A stretch of 64,000 nt of DNA, from positions 74,117,345 to 74,181,344 of the forward strand of contig NC_087062.1 of the NCBI RefSeq assembly GCF_963678635.1. The letters are read 5' to 3'. The stretch is from Symsagittifera roscoffensis (taxonomy: Eukaryota > Xenacoelomorpha > Acoela > Convolutidae). Under the pieces are notes generated by a model. That model made no database searches and was not told the DNA's origin. It saw only the letters and a list, made by a program, of their open reading frames with translations. Positions within the stretch are counted from its first letter, which is position 1, and every line of letters begins with the position of its first letter. The position numbers and the translations under genes were made by a program. Positions 24,701-34,000 of this stretch are shown here, in pieces.

Positions 24701-27700
24701 TCTCCATTTCTTTTTCTATGTCGAGCAGTTTCCTCGGTTCGTAGCTACTCTTGTAGGCTGCCGTTTTCCATCGCGCCAGAACCATGGGAGCCGTCTCTCT
24801 CAAGTCTTTTTCCGAGACCGCGTCAGCTGAAGGACTGCCCATTCCCTCCACGTCTCTCTTCCTCTTGCGAGACTTCACGTCTTTGCTTGGGGGCGTCATT
24901 GGTATCATCACTGATTCAACTTCCTTTTCTCCAGCCAACTCTTGCCTCCCCCCTGCTCGAGCCTTAAGGATATTAGTACTTTTAATCATATTACTAGTTC
25001 CTACCTTATCCCCCCTTGTACACTTAATTATTTTATTGTCAGTTTTCTGTTTCGGAGTAGAGCTGTCTTTACATTTGTCTTCTCTGGTCTTTCTTGACTT
25101 TCTCAACTCGACCATTTTGTTCAGTAGTTCCACTCTAGCTTTCTCTTCTAAACCCGTCCCCACCAGGACAGGCTCACCAAACTTCACCACCGTGTCCCAC
25201 AGTTCTTCTTTGAAATTATCCAACGTGGTGTCTTCATCCACTTCTCGATTGAATTCGCTCAAGAACTTTTGCCAAGCATCTCCATCCAGAGTGCCCAGGA
25301 AGGCGTCTCTGTTTCCCTCGAAGGTATTCTTCTCCCTCCTCTCCGTACTCAAGAAGATCATTCCCATGTTGGGATTCTCGCTTGTCAACGACATTTCCGG
25401 GTACTTGCGAGGGGACGAGGTCAAAGGTGGCGTGGGAGTATCTGCCCAGTTTTCTTCACTCAGGTCTTTCAACAATTCCTGCGCTGTGAATTCCACTTCC
25501 GTTGGCTTTTGCTCCGGTGTGTTTCCCACTTCCATATCCTCTCCTGCCTCACTGAGGGTTTCATCCATGCTTTCGTCTCCTGACTCTGCTTCCCTTCTCT
25601 CAAAGATCCTCTTGAATCGATCTGCCACGGTGCCACTCTTTTTATCCCCAGGGATGTCTACTGGAAGGGGTGATGGTGTCGCTGAACTCGTCGCCTCACT
25701 TTTTGTCAGTGCCACGTACAATGGACCTGCTGCATCTAACTTCTTTCCTTCTCTATTACGCTCCATCAGCTCAAGTCCGTAAGGTGCCCGGTACTTCCTT
25801 GTGGCAAATAGCATCGCGTCTGCTTTCAGTGCTACATGCCCTTCTTCCACTATCATCCTGCCGTCGTCCCATACCGGCCGCTGGTTCTCTAGGCCTGCCC
25901 GCTTAAGTACTCTCAAGGTATCTTGCACGTCGAATTTAGGGGGCATCGACCCTCTGATCTTCTTGGCTTGAGTCGTCCATGAGTTTATCTTCACATCGCT
26001 AGTATGGAAATAAATTGCTGCAGTATAGCCGATGAAGAGCGGATCCCAGCCGTCAGTAAACTCCTTCTGCCGTTCTTCAGTCGTGGTTCTCGCGTAGGAG
26101 GATGGGACAACCAGGGAACTGTTCATCCCTAGGGTCATTCTCCTCACTATGGGGAACTCGGGAATGCTCGTCGGTAGGGCTTCTCTCTCCAATATCGCTT
26201 CCAGCTCCTTTTTCACCAACTCGAAACTTTTTGTCCATGCAGGGATTCTCAAGATTTCTTGTCCATTGGCTGCCAAGGGATTCAAGTTCCAAAACTTGGG
26301 GTAAGTTTCGATGGGGCCCTCGCGCTTGCCTCCCATCCGGCATTGCATTTGTCCTCGGAAACTGTACACGATCAACTCTGGATCCTTTACCTTTCCGAAG
26401 AGCACCGTGTTGCTCATTTGTGCCCTTAGCACCTCTTGCTGGCACCAGTTCAGTGTCGTTCCATCCAGTACGCTTATGAGGCTCACGTGGGTCACGGAGT
26501 ATCGATAAGCTGTCACCAAGGGATCTGGAAATGCGAACGTGACAGCCGGTCCATATATACAAGTCACGACCTCCCCCAGCCCCCGGATAATCCCCATGGG
26601 ATCCGATCTCATGGCTAGGCATAGATCCGTTAATAGGGGCATGCCTCCATTCACTTTCCTCCACTCCTCTCTGGTCTTCGGGCTCTTTTCTTCGCCAGTC
26701 AGGTGCCTGTTCTGCATCAGTAGATACTGCACGAGCAGCGTCCTTAGCCCGGCTGCACACTTGTACGAGTAGGTCTCAATACTCGAGTGTGTTCTTCCCA
26801 TCGCCAGGGGCTCCCCATACCTCATCAATCGGTGAAATGACGCCAGTTCACCGTGGGTCAGGAGTACTAACGTCAAGTATCCATCTATTCTGAGGGTGTC
26901 CACACCACGACTGAACATGTATGCGGGGCCCATATTAAACAAGTATCTTGGGTAGACCAGGTACAGCGCCAGCAACAGGCTGATCGGCATATTCAACATC
27001 TCCTGTATAAACACATCAAAGATCGTCTCCTTCGCACTGTACACCTCAGTCAGGAACTCTCTTCCCCAACAAGGACTCAAGAACTCGAGAATCTCATGAT
27101 CCCTCCTCGTCTTCAGCTCACCCCACGCGTGCTCTCTCCAAAATCCTCCAATCGTGACCTCATTGGCTGCCGTGACGAACCTGCCAACCGTCATCCCCTT
27201 TTCCTCAGCTTTTCCCAGTTGCTCCTCGAGAAACTCCCAGATCTGCTTCACCAGAGGCGGCGCATCCTCTCTTGTTTTCCTCGTGGCATTTTCCAACCTT
27301 GGGCTTAAGAAGGGCCATCTGCCTCCCTCTTGCGCCAACCGATTCCCCATCGACTCCAGTTGTTTTTCCGATGTGGCCACGTTCTGCCTTTCGTTGTTTG
27401 GCCCTCTAGATCTGCTGGTCGAGCTCGTAATGGTCAACTCCATGTCCCGAAACCACAGACTAGCCGTCAGGTGAATTATCACTGGGTGATCATCCCTAAG
27501 GATCGGGCTGAGCTTAAGTTGCCTGGCAAAGTTAGATATTTCCAGTAGGAGGACCTCGTCCAATACGATGAGGATATCAGCCAACTCGTGAAAGCCTCTC
27601 AATGCATGGGAGACGTCCGCCCACGCTGCCGCGAGTTCTGACTTGCACAGCCTCAAGTTCGTCGGTTCCAATTCTCGGTTGGGAGCTGCCATCAGGACAC

Positions 27701-30593
27701 GCCACCCATTCCCCTCTGCGATCAAGATCAAGATCGCGTACACGAATTGCAGAGCCAGCGGCATGCTCGAGTACCCGGGGGATGTTGTGAACGCCACTTT
27801 TGTCTTGGCGCCGAATCTTGAGGCAACATTCTCCTGTACTTCATTAATCGCCGCGAATAAGGTCTGGATGGCCTCCCAGATCCTCTTTGGCGTAGGTTCA
27901 CCACCCTTGAGCTGCTCAAGAAATCCCGTTGCGTGCAGATGATCGTTCATCCCCGCAAACAGCAGTAACTCAGGTTCGCAGGGCATTTCTGACTTTATTG
28001 CCACTACCAGGGTCAACATCTGGTTCAGTTCCGCACCCGGCAAGGTGTATATCAGGGTTTCTGGCCAAAACAACTTGGGAGACGTACCTTCGAAATCTGA
28101 TCCTGCCACGATCACCACCCTTGCTGCAGCTGGGTCTGCTCTGTCGTAGACCGCTAAGGTTTTGGCCAGTTGCGCCTGCCCACAGGGTTTCCCATATCGG
28201 GGGTCATTGGCCAATTTTGCGCCTTCGTATTCGGCGTCTGGTAACTCCATCTCTCTTGGGTTCATCAGTTTGTCGACCACTCTCAACTGTGCTGGAGTGG
28301 CCACTCTAATTCTGGCAATGCTGGTCCGGTGCTTGGGAGGCTCCACCACCAGTCCCGGGCTCCCCAAGGACTTGAGAGGTCTGTAATTAATTGGTCCCAT
28401 CATCGACCTAGTGGGAATTCCACTCAGGTCTGCTGTCTCTGTCAACTTCGCTCTCGAGAAACGCGTTTCATGAGCCTTCAACCAGTCCACGCACTTGTGC
28501 CTCCCCAAGTCTTCATGTGAGACCTGCTCAAGACCCAAAGCCCTCGCTAGCTCCTGTCTACACTCTAGGTCTTCCAGATCCAGTTCCTTGACCTTCTCCT
28601 CATACTTCTGTCTGCTGGTCTCCAGTGGCTTCTCTGACCTCTTTTTCTCCGCAACCACCACTGAGGACATTACCGACCCCTGGGGAGTTGCTGATGTCAC
28701 TTCATCAGCTTCCATGGGCGTGGTGCTCGGCAACTTGGCCCGGCTATTCCTCTCACTATCTCTAGAATCGGCCCTCTCGCCCAAGCGACTCGACAAAGAT
28801 CTCGGGTTGAAGAAGGGTGGGTTTGGGGGTGGCCCGAACGTGACCTGTGCTGTTTCCAGCAAATCCGTCTCTAGCGCGCATATATGCTTTTGAAAGACGT
28901 CGTTCAACCATTCCACCCCTCTGGGCCTGTCAAAGTGAATGCCATCCGCAGATGCATTGTCAGGGAAAGAGGTTAATTCCATTTGCTCAGCCACGTCCAG
29001 TAGCCTAAGGGGAAGGACACTCCTCTGATGAATCTTCCTGATTGTTTCGTTCAGGCTGCGCACCTTCGTATTCATCTCTACCGCATGTTGATCCGCTCCC
29101 ATGTTGTAGGGAACAGTACACACCGTGAGAATGGACGGGTCCATTTGGATCCGTATCTCCTCGAGAATGCAGCTCATCTTTTCATGCAGCCTTGTCACCT
29201 TCCTCGCTTCTCCCCTTGACACATCATTCGTCCCGACCATCAGGGTGACTGTGTACACGCTCACCATCCCTAGCATCTCAAGAGTCGCTAACATCTGCGG
29301 CGTTGCGGCTCCGGCGAAGCTCAAGATTCCCGTTTGCCAATGGGATTGGATCCGGGTCAGCACCCGCAGCAAGCTGTCTCCAATAATCAAGTGAACCGAG
29401 CCTTCAGGCACTCGAGGATACGTGAAGTACTCCACCCAAGTCGCATCGTGGAAGCAATCTCTTCTCTCTCTCTGCGCCGGATTCCAGTCTATACGATTGT
29501 GCTTGCGATATCTCCCATCCGTATTCTTCTTGTAGCTCGAGATCATCACACTCCTGACAGGCTGTTCCCCCCAAGTCGAGGGTAAATCCACTCTTACCGG
29601 ACTCTCGCGATTCCTCAGCTGTAACCTCTCCTGCAACTCTTTCAGCCGTGACGAGCCGCCACTACTACCTGGGGTCGAACTCGGTGTGTATCCAGGCAGC
29701 GCGACGTCCATCAATGGTCGTATTACTTGAGTCTCCATTCCACGCAGGGAGGACGTTGATTCGGGTGGTATCCATACCTCCAGCCCCTCATTCATATGTT
29801 CTTGCGCCGCACGATCGAGGTTGAATCGTCCCTTTGACCTAGGAGCTTCGTCCACCTCCATGCGTGACTCTGGCCTTGAGACAGTCACTACCCGCTTTTT
29901 GGGCCTAGCCCCTTTTTGCATATCGAGCTCGCGCTGTTGTTGCTGGATCCTCTCAAGTTTTGCTTGGTCTCTCTCGAGAGCCTGCTTCAGCTGCTCACAA
30001 TTCGCGGCATTCTCCCGCACCCTTTCTGCCTGCAGCCGTTCCGCCTTCATTATGTCCAATTCTCTCCGCGCTTGATCCCTCTCGAGCACCGCTTGATCCC
30101 GGTCGAGGTTAGCCTTATTCTTCTCCCGCTGGGTTCTCTCGAGTTCTTTTTTCATGGCACTGACGTCCGGATAAGCCTCCCCCGTCTGCTGTGCCCGTGA
30201 CATCGACGGTACTTTACTCGTACTCTGGCTCGCGGGCCTGACTGATGGTCTGGCCGGCAGTGGGAATTCCCCCGCGCCATACTCTGTGTTGTTGTTTAGA
30301 CCAGGGTTCCTCGCCAAATCGAACCCCCTTATCGCTCCATCCACGTTCCAGGACAGCCATCTGGTCTGTGCTTGATCGGACACCCCTTCAGTGGTGTAGC
30401 CTACCATCAAGACCGCCTCCGTCGCAGACTCTCGACACTCGCCCTCATCCTCCAATTGTAGGATGGCGTTCAGCATCACTGCCATTCTCTCGTTCACTTG
30501 AGTGTAATCCAGATCTCTCAGCCGTCTGTACAGTTCGTCAAGTGTGGGCTTTTTCAGAGCCGATGGCATGGACTTCCAGTATCGATCGGCCAT
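21750..30593 (-). CDS. Element G ORF3: giant 2947-residue protein with SGNH hydrolase domain
   Basis: An unbroken ORF starts at ATG 30593. Residues ~145-225 are a charged coiled coil. Residues ~395-570 form a complete SGNH/GDSL hydrolase signature: GDS at 405-407 (nucleophile S407), block II Gly428, GTND at 454-457 (oxyanion Asn456) and DGIH at 550-553 (Asp550, His553). A second, degenerate SGNH-like region at ~825-1050 has AGSDF (830-834), LPGAE (Gly853) and GMNDH (881-885), with the nucleophile order altered. The remaining ~1900 residues are not recognised; they include acidic, Ser/Thr-rich spacers, Lys/Arg tracts and a final VISSDDEE patch. No signal peptide is seen. GDSL/SGNH ORFs have been reported as captures in rotifer LTR elements; hydrolase activity and role (particle, membrane or capsid) are inferred. 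It sits after pol, the position of env in other retroelements. Confidence 0.85.
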   Translation of the reverse strand: MADRYWKSMPSALKKPTLDELYRRLRDLDYTQVNERMAVMLNAILQLEDEGECRESATEAVLMVGYTTEGVSDQAQTRWLSWNVDGAIRGFDLARNPGLNNNTEYGAGEFPLPARPSVRPASQSTSKVPSMSRAQQTGEAYPDVSAMKKELERTQREKNKANLDRDQAVLERDQARRELDIMKAERLQAERVRENAANCEQLKQALERDQAKLERIQQQQRELDMQKGARPKKRVVTVSRPESRMEVDEAPRSKGRFNLDRAAQEHMNEGLEVWIPPESTSSLRGMETQVIRPLMDVALPGYTPSSTPGSSGGSSRLKELQERLQLRNRESPVRVDLPSTWGEQPVRSVMISSYKKNTDGRYRKHNRIDWNPAQRERRDCFHDATWVEYFTYPRVPEGSVHLIIGDSLLRVLTRIQSHWQTGILSFAGAATPQMLATLEMLGMVSVYTVTLMVGTNDVSRGEARKVTRLHEKMSCILEEIRIQMDPSILTVCTVPYNMGADQHAVEMNTKVRSLNETIRKIHQRSVLPLRLLDVAEQMELTSFPDNASADGIHFDRPRGVEWLNDVFQKHICALETDLLETAQVTFGPPPNPPFFNPRSLSSRLGERADSRDSERNSRAKLPSTTPMEADEVTSATPQGSVMSSVVVAEKKRSEKPLETSRQKYEEKVKELDLEDLECRQELARALGLEQVSHEDLGRHKCVDWLKAHETRFSRAKLTETADLSGIPTRSMMGPINYRPLKSLGSPGLVVEPPKHRTSIARIRVATPAQLRVVDKLMNPREMELPDAEYEGAKLANDPRYGKPCGQAQLAKTLAVYDRADPAAARVVIVAGSDFEGTSPKLFWPETLIYTLPGAELNQMLTLVVAIKSEMPCEPELLLFAGMNDHLHATGFLEQLKGGEPTPKRIWEAIQTLFAAINEVQENVASRFGAKTKVAFTTSPGYSSMPLALQFVYAILILIAEGNGWRVLMAAPNRELEPTNLRLCKSELAAAWADVSHALRGFHELADILIVLDEVLLLEISNFARQLKLSPILRDDHPVIIHLTASLWFRDMELTITSSTSRSRGPNNERQNVATSEKQLESMGNRLAQEGGRWPFLSPRLENATRKTREDAPPLVKQIWEFLEEQLGKAEEKGMTVGRFVTAANEVTIGGFWREHAWGELKTRRDHEILEFLSPCWGREFLTEVYSAKETIFDVFIQEMLNMPISLLLALYLVYPRYLFNMGPAYMFSRGVDTLRIDGYLTLVLLTHGELASFHRLMRYGEPLAMGRTHSSIETYSYKCAAGLRTLLVQYLLMQNRHLTGEEKSPKTREEWRKVNGGMPLLTDLCLAMRSDPMGIIRGLGEVVTCIYGPAVTFAFPDPLVTAYRYSVTHVSLISVLDGTTLNWCQQEVLRAQMSNTVLFGKVKDPELIVYSFRGQMQCRMGGKREGPIETYPKFWNLNPLAANGQEILRIPAWTKSFELVKKELEAILEREALPTSIPEFPIVRRMTLGMNSSLVVPSSYARTTTEERQKEFTDGWDPLFIGYTAAIYFHTSDVKINSWTTQAKKIRGSMPPKFDVQDTLRVLKRAGLENQRPVWDDGRMIVEEGHVALKADAMLFATRKYRAPYGLELMERNREGKKLDAAGPLYVALTKSEATSSATPSPLPVDIPGDKKSGTVADRFKRIFERREAESGDESMDETLSEAGEDMEVGNTPEQKPTEVEFTAQELLKDLSEENWADTPTPPLTSSPRKYPEMSLTSENPNMGMIFLSTERREKNTFEGNRDAFLGTLDGDAWQKFLSEFNREVDEDTTLDNFKEELWDTVVKFGEPVLVGTGLEEKARVELLNKMVELRKSRKTREDKCKDSSTPKQKTDNKIIKCTRGDKVGTSNMIKSTNILKARAGGRQELAGEKEVESVMIPMTPPSKDVKSRKRKRDVEGMGSPSADAVSEKDLRETAPMVLARWKTAAYKSSYEPRKLLDIEKEMENPTSSVTEEDFKPQRIKMKRGSTSGQTWEVDVGKEWVSSEHHAVGKQVTSDPLEKSKTRNTSRPWWIALETLKEMEGCLKKLNSGVARKRYSWATQQKAEVNKIELANQLKRSWQNLLKDHFEEAMRTSSSAPPLMANPFIRTAGQLMFAWSLLGIELETLTSYDKLKLGGKNLEIYRMLMQHVAKDNSGLSLARRKDATCFLRWTMSMMTDSTILACHQKAVASKTLERRVSTVILNVYQSTGIEREDGSRQSLENHRKLDEIRRFYNKKFEEEHDVHRNLASSGEYLKLNRKGEYQYVSGVMGMAYNPFLDLEAGGANRNYEVAELLKFWTEKIVEIDVVERERPSLGLVLEGMPGVISVPRSSKRVELKMGDGSGVLITNLGVVWKLLRPSWCPHPHASMIEEVTERVRLAPTEDEDLAILSIVHKLILPQVKESSEVTSGTEPVRRMEPGSCLDSTCSNGEHICDGRLCVRIQSFQKEDLTTWFEDITEREKSEVQIVAECYARTTVNLATALGFFSRMCSLQSLERLESEHHLVTALSVESWPGVLQVNQKHIKSWKIGLEAEMGFPMSEAYGLPLNAKSLVGSVLANLCGSHYPLHMAMVEVSSQRVMIDKAFSVPKCVRLARMSHHSHKLLRKIRGAVPKEQRDDMSEIWGEELLGLESENASDHGKQNVVGKPAVGASSSEEVDVVHEKMMELEPLLEASGERNLRSIDLTHGDCPCHCLAQTVWYPDRANLCLIWDVEEIKSLGLPEYRQKVTILVVSTMLALRWIEENIAKYRESRAPTAESIYAIDYSRRLELFETACKVFAIPVQVRHIWSRLRFFPWFRATLTSWLYAVTKNHMRKHQKEYRQFQAEIGPDAFKRPLLTHRNAITAGWKRVGRISRDNSRARETILEEDLARNVSLSLHNSFCLNRESKVKGLPSQLKRLQEQREWMRAYEQLKAWEEIVISSDDEEALLEQITVPRTPVSGTSKAKNMR

Positions 30594-30628
30594 TTCTGTG
30601 ACTTCGATTGACTCTTTGAGTATTAGTA
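30591..30628 (-). promoter_or_regulatory. Branch-point and 3' splice-site-like sequence before ORF3 ATG
   Basis: On the minus strand TACTAAT (30628-30622) precedes CACAG (30600-30596) by about 21 nt, and the ORF3 ATG follows two bases later. This fits a branch point and acceptor that could place ORF3 on a spliced mRNA. The intervening tract is not strongly pyrimidine-rich, so support is moderate. Confidence 0.35.
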
Positions 30629-30630
30629 CT

Positions 30631-30718
30631 TGAGTTTTACCTGAGCAACTTGAGTTTTACCTGAGCAACTTGAGTTTTACCTGAGCAACTTGAGTTTTAC
30701 CTGAGCAACTTGAGTTTT
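30631..30718 (-). repeat. 20-bp tandem repeat, 4.4 copies, between pol and ORF3
   Basis: Four exact 20-bp units start at 30631, 30651, 30671 and 30691, then a partial unit. On the element's sense strand each unit contains CTCAGGTAAAACTCA, so each carries a GT flanked like a splice donor. Exact identity of the units implies recent expansion. Confidence 0.9.
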
Positions 30719-31069
30719 CTTGAGATGTCGTTCTCTTCTTTTGATTAAATACAGATGAGTAGTCAATTTGAGATCAACAAATCAATCTGAAAATAACACC
30801 CGATATTTAGACCGACAAGCTATGTTCCTAACCAGAAAGCCCCATTACTTTTATGATTAAAAACCCTCCCCTTTTCGCCCTACTAAAATGATTCAATTTA
30901 AATTTTCTAAAAAACATGCAGACACATTTTATGTTTTAGCACCATCATTCATTTAAAATGATAATTGTCATGCCAATCACATCTTAAGATCCCCTTACCT
31001 GCGCCGCACCCCAGTACCTAACTCAAGACTCCTCCCTCACACCCGACTCGATACCTCCATGTACCCGAC
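30719..31069 (-). other. Non-coding spacer between pol and ORF3
   Basis: About 350 bp, AT-rich then C-rich on the plus strand, with no ORF of note. It probably forms the leader of the ORF3 message together with the tandem repeat. Confidence 0.5.
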
Positions 31070-34000
31070 TCAGGCGATGCTCAAGTAGTACTTCTTGTGA
31101 AGATGCACCATTATCTCGGTTTCTGCAAAGACCACATGTAGGATAGCATACAATTCCCTCGAGCTCAGTTTGCCCCTGTTTGGGTCGTACACCGGCATCG
31201 AGACCTCCACTATTCCTCTTTCAATCATGAAGTCACGTAGTCTTGTCAGTGCCAATATCACGTGTTCGGGATCAATTGTGTTTCTGTCGTTGACTCTCGT
31301 TACTAGGAAGCAGAGGTATTTGCCCGGGACTTGTGCCACTGACGGTGGAAGCGCTGCTATGCCTCCCAGTCCTGGCCTCTGTCTGAACAGAAACTCTACG
31401 TTCTGGTACTCTCTTTTGAAGTCAGCCTCCAATCTTGATTTGAAACTCATGTCCGCCGTGATGCAGATCGCGCTGGTCCTGTTTGACAGGATGAAGTCGC
31501 TATCCGTTATCATGATGTTCTCTGAGTATTCATTGGGTATTTCGAATTTCGTTTTGAAATTCCTTCCTATGGTAGGCTCTGGTTCTTCTTCCTCCAGTTC
31601 CAATCCGCTTGTTTCCCTCACTTCCTTGAGCTTCTTTATCATCAAATTTTCGGTGTGGGTAAGTCCTACCCCCACTCCCCGGACAAAAATATTTATCGAC
31701 GTCCCCGTCGATGTCGGGTCTGAATTGTCCTTAGGGATGTCCAGTGGCCTATCTGTTGCTGTCCATCCGAAAAGAGGGTCCTCTGTCTTCATGTAACTTG
31801 CTGCTGATACATCGATTTGCTGAATGCTTTGTCCTTCGCGGCTCTCGTCCTTGACATCACGCATCCACTCTAGAATCCTCAAGTTCGAGTTCTCCCTCCT
31901 TTCTATTTCACTCTGCTCGAGGTCCGTCTCCAATTCTGGCGTCGAGTAATCATCCTGCGGATAATGTCCACCATCGTCAATCACTTGCCATTCCTCTTCG
32001 GCCTCCAGTTCGCCTGCGCTTAGTAGTTCATCGCCCAACTTGTCTGGCTGTATCTTATCGATCAAGAAGTCATCCCCGTACCTATTGTACCTCATACCTG
32101 TTCGTTTACGATTGCCCGTCCTGGTTTCCGGTGGTGTTGGTCGATCCGGTTCCATCCACTTCGGTACCTCGTTTTGCTCGGGATCGTTCCAGTCTTCTTC
32201 TACAAATGAACCTGCATCCGACTCCACTTCTATCTTTTCGTTGTCGTCCAAACTCAAGTTCTCATTACCATCATTTTTCTCTCTGGTGCCTTTCTCATTC
32301 ACTTCGCACGCTGGTTCCACCACCAGGTAGTCAAGGCCCTCCATGTCTTTCGGCAGGCACCAATCCTCCGGGGACGGAACGTGAGGTTTCAGATTTTCGT
32401 AATGTGCTGCTCGCCCTGTACTCAAGCGATAGAACCTTCCTTGTTGATGTACTTCCGTAATCATGAACGGTCCTCTCCATTTCTTGAGTAGTTTCTTTGT
32501 TCCCTTGGGCGGTATGACATTTTGAAAGACCCACACGTATTGGCCCGCTTCGTATGGCTTTGCTCTCAGTATCTTTTCGTCATATTTCTTGCGTTGCCTC
32601 GTTTGCGCTTGTGCCGTGTTTCTCCGACATAGCTCGTTCAGCTCTTGTTGTCTTCTGATCGCTTCCTTCACGTATGCTTGAGGCGACGTCCTCTTCCCCT
32701 CGTACTCCGGATAGAAGAATGTCAGAGGCATTGCCCTTTCCCTGCCCGTCAACATCATGAAAGGGCTGATACCCGTTGTAGAGTGCTGGGTACTATTGTA
32801 GGCTCCTACTACCTGTGGCAGGTATTTGTCCCAGTCCGTCATGTACCTTGAGCAGTACACCCTGAGCATGTTGACTAGTGTCCTGTTCTGTCTTTCTACC
32901 AACCCATTGGTCTGTGGATGATAGGTCGTCGAGTGTGCTTGAGCAATGTGTGACCTCTTCATCAATTCTTTTGTTAAGTCCCCCACAAAAGCCTTGCCGT
33001 TGTCTGACTGGAAAGTCATTGGGCAACCATACCGCGATATCCAATGCGTTATCAGGTGATCACATGTTTCCTCTGCTGAGGCTGTCTGGCACGGAACTGC
33101 TTCCGCCAACTTGGTGAAGTGATCTATTATAACTAGTATTTGGTTATAACCCGATTCCGTCATGCAGATTTTCTGATGGTCTATCTGCACCACTTCATTG
33201 AATTCCGAACTCTCGACCGACTTGAGGGGAAACTTCATCTTCCTTGGGTCTTTTACTTGAAGGCATGCTAGGCAGGCATTCACCCATCTCTCGCAAGCTT
33301 TTCTCATTCCCGGCCAGTCAAACCTGTGAAGTATCCTTTGTTGTACTTTATCTATCCCCTGATGGCCCATTTGGTCGTGTGATCTGAAGAGCACTTCCGT
33401 TTGGTACAGTTGTGGTAGTATGATGAGGTTGTGTTTGTGTAATATCTTTTCCTCATCTCTTCTCTTGCACGCTACCACCCCTTCCGCTGTGTGGTAAAGT
33501 AAGTCCCTCTTTTCTTTGTAGAACTGGCTCAAGATCTTGTAGCTGTCTTCCTCAAGTTCCCCCTTCTCCTTGACTCCAGAATGGATCCATTTGGAGAGGT
33601 TACTTGTTATTTTGTCATTCTTCTGGGCCCTTATTAGGTCAGACAGTCTATATCTCGCCTTAACGTGCTCCTTTAACGCCATGATCTGTCCATTCATCTC
33701 ACCAGGATTGTGGATGTCATCGCTCAGTTTCACACATATTATCCTTTTCATGATCTTCATGTCGTCCTCTGGTACCAGATTCGTTCTGACGTTTGAGTTG
33801 CACGATAGTTCCCTAAGAGGCTTTCTTGAAACTGCTATTTTCTCGAGCTCTTCTCCACCTCGTACCTCTTGCATTTCCAGATTGTACGTTCCTGAAGATG
33901 GATCTGTCTGTAATTCCCTGTCGTGCTGTCTCATCTTCTCTTCCGCCAGTATCATACATAGACTGTCTTGATCCTCACTGTTCTCGTCCGAGTCTTCATC

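Noticed and set aside
24784-25782. 332-codon ORF antisense to ORF3
   Set aside because: Ser-rich, low complexity, no domain; it is the complement of Ser/Glu/Lys-rich coding sequence of the intact 2947-codon ORF.
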